From: Actinoallomurus bryophytorum
GTDB lineage: Bacteria > Actinomycetota > Actinomycetes > Streptosporangiales > Streptosporangiaceae
Direction: 5' to 3'
DNA: 64,000 bases
Assembly: GCF_006716425.1 (NCBI RefSeq)
Contig: NZ_VFOZ01000001.1
Coordinates: forward strand, 2,852,001 to 2,916,000
The first letter of the stretch is position 1. Each line of letters opens with the position of its first letter. The notes below the pieces were generated by a model that worked only from the letters and a program-made list of their open reading frames with translations, was not told where the DNA came from and searched no databases. The translations under genes and the position numbers were made by a program. Positions 22,401-34,400 of the stretch are shown piece by piece.

Positions 22401-25400
22401 TGCCGTCCTCGGCGTCGGTGCCGATCAGGTACGGGTAGTTGGACAGCAGCCGGTGCGGCAGCAGGTTGAAGTCGCTCTCGGTGAAGCGCGCGCCGGCCTG
22501 GACCAGCTCCTGCCGGATCCGGCCCATGAGCGCCGCCATCTGGGGCAGGCCCGTGCGCGGCACCCCGATCGAACGGATCATCGGGTTGAGGGCGATCGGC
22601 GTCATCGCCTGCGCGGGCGGCTCCGGGACCTCCGGGGGTACGGGCGGGAACGGCGGTTTCTCGTGCCCGGCCGGCGGGTCCGAGACGACGTCGGGCGGCG
22701 AGGGGTCCGAGACGGGCTTGGCCTCGTCGCCCGGTGGTGTGATCTTGTCGTCCGAGACGGGCTTGACCACATCGCCCGGTGGCGTCTCGCCGTCCGACGC
22801 GGACTTGACCACGTCGCCCGGTGGCGTGTCGCGGGTGGGAGCGAACAGCCCGTTGGTGAACGGCCGCGACTCCTCCTCTCCGGGTGCGTACATGTGGAAC
22901 CACTCCTCCTCGGGGAGCGGTCCGGTCTCGGTTTCGCCAGGGCGGCGTGGCCGCAGGTCACCGGTCTTCTCGTCCAGCACGGCCTCGTGCCGGGAGGCCA
23001 GCACGGGCTCTTCCATCGCGTTTGTCAGCGACTCGGCGATCGACGTGCCGTCCTTCATCAACAGGAACGGCGACAGGCCGGGGGCCTTGCTCGTGATGGC
23101 CGCGGCCATCCTGGCCGTCGTGATCTCCCGGTTCTCGTACATGACGTGACCGTCCCGCGTGGCGGCGAAGACGAACACGGTGCCGTCGAGGCGTAGCTTG
23201 TCCAGACGGAGGAGCATCTCGAGGTCGAGCTTCAGTCCGCTCTCCAGCGCGCCCGGCAGCCAGACCGCCACCACGCGGCCGTCGACGACGCCCACGCCGG
23301 TCTTCTCGATCACTTCCTCGACCGGCATACGGGACAGGGGGCCCGTCCTCGCCGTGTCGCCATGACCGGCCGGGTCCAGCACGGGCTCCGGCTTGGTCTC
23401 GGACCCGGCCTCGGACACGGTTTCGGTCTCGGACTCCAGGTCGGACTCGAAGCCGAGGTCGGACCCCAGGTCGCGCTCTGACATGAGGTCCGACTCGGAT
23501 ATGAGGTCCGACTCCGACACGATGTCGGACTCGGGCTTCTCGTCGGCGGGGAGGTCGTCGGCGAAGCGCACTCGCTTCGGCGCGGCCACGTCGGCCGGGG
23601 GCGGCGGTGGCGTGTCCGCGACCAGGCCGCGCGCGAGCTTCTGCCCCGCCGCGGTGCCGGACCGGGCGATCTCGGCGGCGACGAGCCACCGCCACTCGCG
23701 CGGTGCCTTCTCGCGTGGCGGCCCGGTGAGCGGGTGGGTGATGGCCTCCCGGACGATGCGATCCGTCTCCGGGAGGAGTTGCTCACGCCGGACGTCGGAC
23801 AGCAGGCTGAGCGTGAGGCGGGCCCGGTCCGGGTCGTGCCGGGCGAGCTTCGCGAACGCGGCCACGATCCGGGTGTTGGCACCGGGCCGCACCGCACGCG
23901 GAACGCCGAGGATGTCGGCGGCGAGCCGCCGGGCGCCCAGGTGCCCGGACCAGGGGATCTCCGCGGCCGTCAGTGTCAGGGCGGCTCGCAGTATCCGGGC
24001 CTGCCCCCGCTGGGCGGTCGGCGAGGGAAAGGCTCCGGTCAGTTCGTGGATGATCAGCCGGGCCTCGTCGAGGATCCGCTGGTAGTGGTCGCCTTCGCCA
24101 CTCCGCATCGTCTCCAGCGTGGACCGCGCGAGCTCCAGCCGGCTGTTGTCCGCGAGGATGCGCATGTCCGGCTGGAACGGGATGACCGACGTGTTCAGAT
24201 CGGGCGCCAGCCGGCGCGCGAGCGCCTCGCCCGCGGCCCGGCCGGAACGAGAGATCTCGGCCGCCACCAGGTCCCTGGCCTCGGACAGCGGAGTGCCGTG
24301 CGGGCCGCTCTCGTGAGGCGAGGGCACCAGGCCGACCAGGTCACCCATGATTCCATCCGCCTCGGCCGAGACTTCGGCGCGGCGTTTCTCCGTCAACCCG
24401 CTCAGCGTGGTCTGCGCCCGGTCGAACACCGCGTCCGGCCCCAGCCGGAGCACGGGCGGGGCCGGAGCCGGTTCCCGCAGGGCCGGGTCCCGCGCCAGCC
24501 GCCGTGCCAGCGCCTCACCCGCCGGGCGCCCCGCCAAGGCGAGCTCGGCCGCCAGCAGCATCCGCGCCCGCCCCAACGATGAACCCAGCCGTCCGCCCGG
24601 CTCCCCGGACGGCAGCCGCCCGATGAGATCGCCCAGGAGCACGTCCGCGTCCGACATGGCCTTCGCGCGGCGCTCCTCCGGCAGCCGGTCCAGCGTCGCC
24701 CGTACCCGGCCGGCCACGGTCTCCGGCCGGAGCCTCAGCACCGGCAGCGACCGCGCGCTGCCCGGGTCTCGTACCGCGGGGTCGCGCGTCAGCCGCTCCG
24801 CCAGGCGGTACCCCGCCGCCCTGCCCGAGGCGCCGACCTCGGCCGCCACCAGCACCCGGGCCCGGCCGAGAGGCGTCGCGAGCAGCCCGCCCGGCTCCTC
24901 TGACGGCGCGCGGCCGACGATGTGCCGCAACATGATGTCCGCGTCGCGCATGGCCTGGGTACGGCGGTCCTCCGGCAGCTCGTTCAGCTCCGTACGCGCC
25001 TGGCGGACCGTCCTCGGCTGCGGGGGCTCCGGCGGGATCGTGGGAGTGTCCGCAGGGGTGGTGACGACGGTCTCGTCCTCGCCAGGCCGCGGCTCGAGCG
25101 GAGAGTCCGCAGGTTCGAGCGGCTCGAGAACCGGCGAATCGGGCGGAGACTCCGGAGGCGTCGACACCTCGGTGACCGGCGACTCGGGCGGAGTCGTGTC
25201 AGGCGTGGAGGTCAGGCTGGACGTGGGCGTCGTCTCGGTGGACGTCGGCGACTCAGGTTCGAGGCCGACGGAGTCGGTGTTCGTCGTGGACTCGCCGCTG
25301 TCGCGTACGGGCTGTTCGAGAAGGGTGGCGGAGCCGTCGCCGGACCGGTTCTGAAGCGTGCCGCCGGACGGGCGGGTGCCTGCTCCCGTTCCCGACGTCA

Positions 25401-28400
25401 TCCCGGTGACATCGCTGAGGCGGACCACCTTGGGCCCCGAGCGTGTCTGAGTGATCCGGAACTTCGACGGCCCGAGCTTGGCACGCGCCGCCCTGGCGGC
25501 CTCGCGATCCTTGTTGCTCAGCCCGGGGATCCCCCGGCCCTCACCGTCGCCCGCACCGAGCACGTGACCGGAACGGTCGAACGGTTTGACGACCGCCGCC
25601 GGACGCTCAGGGGTCGGCGGATCGTGGATGGTCATCGGGGCGTTGCCTGTCCCCCGACCCGGACGCGACGAGCCCTCCCCTTCCGGAAGGTCGTTGATGG
25701 TCATCGGGGAGTTGCCCGTGCCTCGACCCGGACGTGACGACTCCGACTCCTCTCCTTCGGGAAGGTGGTCGATGGTCATCGGATCGCTGCCCGTACCCCG
25801 GCGTGGTCCCGGACCCGGGCGTGCCGCGCCCTCCCCCTCGGAAAGGTCGCTGAGGGTCATGGGGACCCCGCCGAAGCCCTTGCCCGTACGCCGCGCGGCC
25901 GCCGGGGGCACCCGGACCGGCTCGGTACGCGAGGTCTGACCGTTCGTCTCGCTCGCTGGTGGCTTCTGGACGTCCTTCTCGACCGGCTCCGGTTCCCAGC
26001 CCTCCCCCACGTCTTCCACGCTGGGCGGCTCGTACCTGCCGAAATAGCGATCCTCGGGAGAGAACTCCAGCCTGACGAACGTCTTGTCGAAGGAGAAGGA
26101 GTGCTGCTGCCAGTCACTCTCGGCCGTCAGGCCCAGCGGGTCATCGGTGGCCGGCGTGGCAGGGTCGGTCAAGGGGATGTGGACCGCTTCTTCGCCTTCG
26201 GCCCAGGTGGGCCTGAGGTAGATGCCCGACTCCCCCGCGGAGATCGTGTACGGCGCGGCCTCCACGTCCGGTGACTCCAGCAGCTCCCGCAGGGTCTCGA
26301 TGTTGCGGACCTGCCCGATCCAGCCGCTGTCGCCCCGCAGGAACGCGCCGGTCGGGGTGTGCACGAAGTCGTCGCCGAACCGCACCCAGCCGTCCGCGGA
26401 CAGCAGCCGGCCGTCGGAAAGCATGATCAGGCCGGTCTCACTGACCTCGTAGCGCAGCGGCGTGGAGCTCGACTCGAGCGTGCGCGTCCACGTGAGCCAG
26501 CGCTCGGCGGTCTTTCCCTTGTACGCGGCTACCTCGTCGGCGGGACGCATGGCGAGCTCGCCGTCGCCCGGCTCGCCGTGGCGGGGCTCCCCGACGGTCA
26601 GCTCATGGCCGATCGTCCAGTGCGCGGCGAGCGGCTCGATCCCGGTGTCCGGTGAACCGCCGAGGAGACGACCGCTCGGCGGACGGTGCGGCGGAATCAG
26701 GTCGGCGAGCAGGGCCGGGTCGTTCGTCAGGCCGCGCGGGGCGAACCGCGCGTCGACCCAGTCGTGGAGGTCGGCCGCCTCGCCGTCGAGGATCTCCTCG
26801 GGTACCTCGTGGCCGGGTTCGTCGCCGAGCCCGGCGAACCGGAACGTGGACAGGGCTCCGTACAGCGACACCGAGCTGGTGGCGATCTCGGCGCGCAGGA
26901 AGGAGGCGTTGTCCTCCAGAGTGAGCCCGAGGGAGCCGAGGACCCGGAAAACGAACTCCGTCTGGTCGGACATGCGGCGGCCGGGCCGGTAGCCACGCTC
27001 GATCATCTCGTCGAGCCAGCGTTCCTCGTATCGGGGGAACGGACGGACGATCGAGTGCCAGCCGAGCAGGTTGCGGTCGGCCGAGACGACCCTGCGGTAC
27101 GCGGACATGAGCACGTCGAGCGTCCAGCCGGCGTCGTCGTCGAGCCGTCGCCGTACCTCGTCCGGGGAAAGCGTCCCGGACGAGTCGAGCTCCTTCAGGA
27201 CCGGGGACGTGCCCGCCCTGCCGTTCGGGAGCTTCCGGTCCAGCGCCTGGAGGGCCCGGCGGACGGGGCCGATCAGCCGCCGGTCGGTGGCCAGCGCGGC
27301 GGACAGCGCCCGGTGGTAACGATCGATCGCGACGTCCCACTTCACGTCATCGTAGAAGTGGGAGAACCGGACCTGTCCTCCGTCTTCGGCGAACCGCTGG
27401 AACGACCGGAGCCCCTGGAGCGCGGTGTTCTCGGCCTGGGTCTGCTCCAGCGGGTTGCCCGCGAGGCGCTCCGGCTTCCCGAAGTACCTCTCCAAGAGCT
27501 GCACGATCTCCGGATCATGCGCCCTCAGGGCCTCCGCGTCGTGGAGACGCTCCAGCTTGGTGTCCAGGTCGACGCCGGGGTTCACCTCGAAGAAGGTGGA
27601 CACCGCCTGGGCGAAGTACTCGTACACGTCCGTGGAGGAGTAGTTCTGCCGCCCGGGCCGGGCCGGGTTCGTCAGGTCTCCGTCCGGCCAGCCCGTCGGC
27701 TCGCCGTACCGCGCGTCGAAGTGGGCCTGGAGCCAGTCCCGGTCCTTCGCGCTCAGCCCGTACGCGTGGAACAGGTGGGTGAACTCGTGCACCACGCCGT
27801 TGGTGCCGTGGCCCAGATCGCTTCCGACGAGGACCGCCTCGCCGGTGAGGTTCTCCTCGGGCGACGCGGCGACCGTACCGAACCGCACGCCGCGCTGGAT
27901 GTCCATGGCCCCGCCGCCGACGTACTCGCCGGCGTCGGCCGTCCAGGGCTCGCGGTTCGTCAGGCTCTCACCCCTCGGGGTGATCATCATCCGCGCGCCC
28001 TGGTTGAGCATCGTCCGGGCCGACTCCGGGGCGTGCCGCAGCATCCGGGTCATGAACCGTACGGCCAGCTCCCGGCTCGTGCCCCGCATCTGCGTCTCCA
28101 GCGGCACCTGGAGCATCAGCCGGGCCGCCGTCTCCGCGAACTCCTCGTCCTTGCCCTTCATCAGGGTGGCCAGTCGGTCCACGAAGTCACTGCTCGAGGC
28201 CAGCGTCTCCCGCTGCGGTTGCGTCAGGCCGGCCAGCGCGTCCCTTCGAGCGCTCATGGACAGGCTCGCCAGCCGGTCCGCCTCGACGGGGAGGGAGGCG
28301 GGCCAGTCCGACACCGTGGGGAACCGGTAGCCGGGGTTCGCGGGCGTCGACCCCGGCGGGCCCGACCAGCTCGGCGGCGCCTTGACCGCCGGGGTGCCGG

Positions 28401-31400
28401 CGCCGGAACCGGGAGCGAACATGATGCCGCCCTGGCCGCCGGCCGTCGCCCAGACCGGAGCCTGGGAGAGGACCGTGTTCTCCGGGCCGTACTCCTCCAG
28501 CAACTCCTCGAGCGTGGTCCGCCCCAGGGTGCCGGACGCCTCTCCGTCCGCCGACAGGTCCGGGGTGTTGCTGAGCACCTGCTGCCGGCCGGACTCATCG
28601 CGTGTGCCCAGGGCGAAGGCGACATGGTGAGCGTCGCCGATCGACACCCAGTGCCCGCGTGGCACCGGCGGTTCGACCCTCAGGTCCGCGGAGAGACGGT
28701 GCTCGGCCGGCTCACCCGCGCTGGTGAGATCCATGAGCGTACGGTCGTAGGCGTCGTTGGCCGCCGCGAGCGCGCCGTCGTCGAGCTCGGCCGCCGTGGC
28801 CTCCTCGAACGCGACGCGGGCCGCGTCGGCCGCCGCGACGTCCAGGCCGGCCAGCCACGTACGGCTCACCGCCCCGGCCCGGAACGCCGTGAGCAGTATC
28901 GCCTGCTGGAAGTCCATCGACCCGGACGACGTGGGCTCGGGCCCGCCGTGGACGATCCACCGCGCGAAGTCGTTGGTCCTGCCGGAGGCGTCCACCTCGG
29001 CGAGACGGAACTCGTTCTCGAGGTCCGGGCCGGAGCTCCGGACGAGCTCGTAGCTCCCGGCGGAGTCCTGCGCGAGGTCCGTCACCTGGGCGATCTCGGC
29101 GTCCGGCGGGGTCGCGGTGCTCGGCGTGCCCGTCAGCCGCCGGGCGGCCACGAGGTCGATCTCGCGCTTGACGCTCTCCTGGAGACGGTCGACGGCGGCG
29201 CTCCTGGCGCTCGGGAGACCCTGTTTGGAGAGTCGCCACCGCTGGATCGCCGTCAGGATGTTCTGGAGCTGCTGATCGTTCTGGTCGAGCCTGCCGGGGT
29301 TCGGGCGCCCTCCCTGTTGCCAGCGGCGAATCGCCATGTCGATGGCCTCCATGGCCACCGAGCGAGGCCGGAGCCCGCCCAGGCGCGACTCCGTCTCCCA
29401 GTCCTCGATGACGTCCCGCTGCAGGTCCGTGGCGTGCGGCTCGGCGTAGTGCCACAGCTTGTCCCAGTAGCCGGTTACGACGTCCCGTACGGCCTCGCCC
29501 TCGATGAGGTAGCCGAACTCCGCGAGCTTGTGCGGGTACAGGTTGTCCGACCCGACGTAGTAGACGGTGTCGTCCGCGATGTAGACCTTGGCGTGGTTCG
29601 CCGGCTCCGGAACGGTCTTCTTCGAGGTCGCGGTCCAGGAGCCGGGCTTGTATCGGCGCGCGATGGTCTTCTCCGGCGGGTTCGGCCAGGCGTACCCGTG
29701 CGCGCTGCCGTCGAGTTCGGTGAAGACGAAGGGCGCGACCTTCAGCCGCCCCAGGGCGCCGTCGACGAGGTCGTCGTGGTCTCCCGGCCCCCGGGACTCG
29801 GCGACGACGGTGCGGACGAACCGCTTGATCATGGCGTACGTGCCGGGGGCGCCGAACCCCCAGCTGTAGGCCCCGTTCACCGCGCCCGCGTTGGCCGAGG
29901 ACACGACGATACTGACCTCGAGCTCCGGGTTCCCCACCAGCGCCTCGGCGATCCACCGGATGACGTGGTGGTCCTTCTCATCGGTGAAGCCGGTGAACGC
30001 CAGGTCCTGCTGGCTGATCTTCAAGCTGTGGCGTGCGCCCTTGATGACCGCTTCCTTGGCGACGTCGCTGGCGTCGTCGCCGAGGAATCCGGCGCGGCCG
30101 AGCGACAGGGCCCGGCCGGGACGCCACTGAGCCCCCTCGCCTCTCTCCAGTTCCGACGGATCGGGGCGGGGCAGGTCCTCGTCCAGCCGGACCAGGGCGA
30201 GCCGGTTCCGCGCCGGGCCGGGCGGCAGGGTCTTCGTCCCGTAGTCCGCGCCGATCTGCCGGACCGTGAGGTCACCGCCGCCGTTCGTCCACAGGTAGTC
30301 CGCGAAGGCGTGGGCGTGCCGGACACCCTCGCCGATCATTTCCACGGAGACGTCGTGGACCGGCGGATATCCGCCGTACGTCTCCGCCCAGAGATTGTGC
30401 CCGCCGACCAGGCCCACCGCCCCGTCGGCGGCGACGATCTTCGAGTGATTCCAGAGGCCCTTGAGGACCTTGGACAACTGCCCGGCGAGGACGGTCATCC
30501 GCGCCATCGGCACCTTGTTCTTCTTGAGGAAGCTCCCCAGGTCCTTCACGAACTCGGCGAAGGTGTCGCGCATGGGGACGTTGCCGAACAGGAAGCGCAC
30601 GACGACGGGCTCTGCTCCGTCGCGAGAGGCGACCTCGAGAAGCGCGTCCTTCGTCGCCTCGAGGATGCGCCCGGTCGGCGGCAGGAGGCTGACGACGTCG
30701 ACCAGCCGCGTACCCCGGCCGATGATCCCGCCCACGGTTCGGGCCAGTTCGTCGACGGCCCGGGTGCCGAACGCCGCGATCTCGTCCTTGTCCATGGAGA
30801 CGCCCCACATGTCGGGCGTCTGGACGAGCCGGATCAGGTTGTCGGTGCTCAGCGCGTGCACACGGTCGTCGACGCCCGCCTCCGTGAGCGCCCGCTCCAG
30901 CCGGTCGGGCATGGTGCTCATCGACTCGTCCGGATCGTGGGTGAGCGCGCCGCCGGACTCGCCCTGGAGAAGGCCCGAGGACTCGGGGACCGTGACGACG
31001 GCCTTCCCCTTGCCCTTCTCGCCGCCGGCGGGAGTGGCGGCGGTGACCCTCGTGGCGAGCTCCGAACGGGAGACCGGGGAGGCCGGACCAGCGCTCTCGG
31101 TCCAGGGCGCGCGGCCGAGGAGCTTGCTCATCAGGCCGCTGCCGCGTACTTCGTCCAGCGCGCTGTGCGGAATCGTGGAGGTCGTCCCCGTGCCCCACTG
31201 GCGGCGGAAGTAGCCGAGGCTGTTGTCCAGGTCACGGAGGCCGGCGTCGACCGACGCCGACTCCGGCAGGCGCAGGTGCTCGCGCCACAGCCGCACCCGC
31301 AGGTCGGCCACGAGCGAGCGTGAGCCGCCCGGGTGGACCATGGCCACCGTCACCTCGGACTCGTCCCCGACCATCGAGCGGTCCCAGAAGTTGGCCGACC

Positions 31401-34400
31401 CGATGGAGGCGAACTCGTCGTCGACCAGGACGACCTTCGTGTGCACCTTGGTGTCCCGCAAGGTGAACAGGGCGAAGTTCCTTCGCTGTGCCGGGCTCAG
31501 CCCCTGCAGCACGAACGTGTCGATCTCCGCCGACACCTTGGGCGTCGCGTCCGCCGACGACTTGGCGCCCCGGCCGGGGAAGCCCTGCGTCACGAAGATC
31601 ACCTTGACGCCCCGGGCCAGCGCCCTGGAGACCGCCGGGAACAGGATCTCGTGCTTGTTGAAGACGTTCCCGACGTGAGACGGGTTGAGCGTCTGGTCTT
31701 CGACGTAGATGTACCTCTTGGCGGTGTCGATCGCCCTCGTCAGGCCGGTGACGATCTCCTTCACCCCGCCGGCCGGCAGCGTGTGCCAGCCGAGCTGGAG
31801 GGAGTCGCCCAGAGGAGTGATCCGCTGCGGGCCGTAGCTCCGCCAGACCCGTGTTCCGGCGTCGCCGTACGACCCGCTCGACGTCCGCACCGGCTTCGGT
31901 GCGGACGCCGGCACGAGTTCGCCGGGCTTGGCGATGATGGAGGGGTTGTACGGCTTGTTCTGGCCGCCCGACCAGTAGTTCCGGCTCGGCAGCGTCGCGG
32001 CCTCGTCCCAGCGCGTCCAGAAGTTCCGCAGCACCTCCTCCGCGGCACCGCCCTGCAGCTGCACCCCCGCGTCGTGCGTGTAGTTGTGCTCCGGGGCTCC
32101 GTCGTGCCGGACGTCGGTGAACCGGTTCGGCGCGTAGTCGATCCCCCCGACGAACGCGTGCAGCTCACCGGTCGACGCGCTGTAGGCGACCGTCGTCTTC
32201 TCGTGCCGTGAGTCGAACCCACCGCCCCAGTCGATGAGGACGCGGTCGGCGAGCGGGGTCCGGCCGTTGCTGCCCGCGCCGCGCAGCGTCTCCACCGAAT
32301 GCAGGTTGGTCTTCGCGAAACCGCCGATCATCGTCGCGTACGGCGCGTGCCGGAGGTCCGGATGCGTCAGCGGCCTCGTGGACAGGCCGAGGGAGTGCCG
32401 GGGGATCGCGACGACCACCCGTACGTCGACGCCGGCCTCGGCAAGGGCCACCAGCCGCTCGCCCAGATTCATCTCGCCGGGGCCCGTACGCAGCCGGGTG
32501 GCGAGGTTGAAGTACCAGGAGTTGATGTACAGGCGGTCGCCCGGGCCGTGCAATGTGTCGAGGACCTTGGCGATCGCCCCGAAATACGGGCCGCCGTCGA
32601 CGTGGGGGGTGATGACGGTGTCGGCCAGGTGCGCGGCGCCCAGCCCCAGTGTGGGCGGGAAGAACCGGTCCTCCAGCTTGGTGAGGGCGGCCGGATCCTG
32701 GTCGTGGAGAGCGGCGTCCGAGGAGAGCTGGGTGGCCGGCCCCGGGCGGTTCGATCCGGCGGTGTCCCGGAGGTCGGCCAGATCCGCCTCGACCGCGGAC
32801 TGGAGCCGCCCGACGGCCACGTCCCGGCTGCTGGCGCCGGCCTTGGGCGTCCGCCACTCGTCGATCGCGTAGAGCACGGCGCGCATCGCCTTGACGTTCG
32901 TCCGGTCGTTCGCCAGTCTCACCACCGCGGCGTCGAGGTCGCGCAGCGCCGAAGAACGAGACGTGCCGTCGAGCGTGGCCCGGTACTGCCAGGTCCCGAT
33001 GATGTCCGTCCCGTACGCGGGCGTCGACCGGCTCGGGACCAGGGCGGTCTCCGCCTCGGCCGCCCCGTGGTCCCTGCCCCCGGCTCCGAGCCACTGTCCG
33101 TGCGGCCACGGCTCCGTACGCGCCACGATCGCCGCGCGCGGGAAGCCTCCGCTGACCGGCAGGAACTGGAGGCTGCGGAAGTCGTGGGGCAGGTCCGCCT
33201 CATCACGCGACTGGCCGTCGAGGTAGACGACCCGGCCGTTCCGGTTGACCGCGGCGACGATGTGGTCCACGTCCGTGCCGTGCGGGCCGATGAGCACCAT
33301 TCCGTGCGCGCCGGGGCCGGCCGCGATCAGCGCGTCCTCGATCGCCCAGAACCCGGGCACGTCCACCGGTTCGCCCTTGTCGAGGTTGGCCAGATACTCG
33401 TACGGCGACCGGGCGTCGGGTGGCACCTGGAAGTAGGCCAGCAGCTCCGGATCCTCGGCCGGATCCAACCGCGCCTCTTCCAGCGTGAGGTGCATGGCGA
33501 TCCCGATGAGCAGGCAGTTCGTCAGGTAGTCTCCGCCCAGCTCGGCCAACGGGTTGATCTTGCCCAGCCACGGGAACGCCCGGCCGGTCTCCTCGGATCC
33601 GAGCTTGAACTGCGACCACGTGAGCGCCCGATCGGGCGCTGACGTGAGGTGGGTGACCGGCTCCGGGGCCTCGGCCGGATCGGTCCGCTGGAGTTGCCGC
33701 TCCGGCGCGGCGACGTCGGTGGAGACTCGCCGGGTGAGGGCCGGCGGCGCCCACGGCCCGACGGGCGGGACGCTGCGGGCGTCGACCGGGCTGAGCGCCA
33801 CTTCCTCGTGCTCTCCCAGGTCGGGCGGGGTCAGGGCGGCGAGGAGCTCCGGGTCGCGCGTACGGTCCCACGGGGTGAACTCCGACTCCAGCCAGGAGTA
33901 CAGGTCCGTCGCCTCGCCGGCCAGGATCTCTTCCGGCACCACGAAGCCCGGGCCGTCGTTCGGCGCCGCCCCGCCCCAGGCCCGCAGCGTGTCGAACACC
34001 GGCTGGGACATCGCCGTGCTCCAGGAGATCGCCGCCTGGAGGAACAGCCGGTCCTCCTCCGGCCCGAACCCGAGCTTCCCGTAGACCTGGAACAGCCACT
34101 CGGTCTGGTCCGGCGGCAGGAAGTGCACGCGGTAGCCGCGCACGTCCCGCATCTCGGCGAGCCACTCTTCCTCACGCGGGCCCCGGGCCTGGGGATGCAC
34201 GTCCCACGCGTCGCGCAGTGCCTCCGCGTGCAGGTCGACCGCCCGGTTGAGCGCGGTCATGACCTCGTGAAGGCTCCATTCCCCCTCGCCGTCGAGCCGC
34301 CGCGTCAGCTCCTCCGCCGGATACGACGAGAAACCGGCCGCGGCCTCCTCCTCGCCCATCCGGCCGGCGAGCGTGTCGAACACCCGGCGCGTGACCTCGC

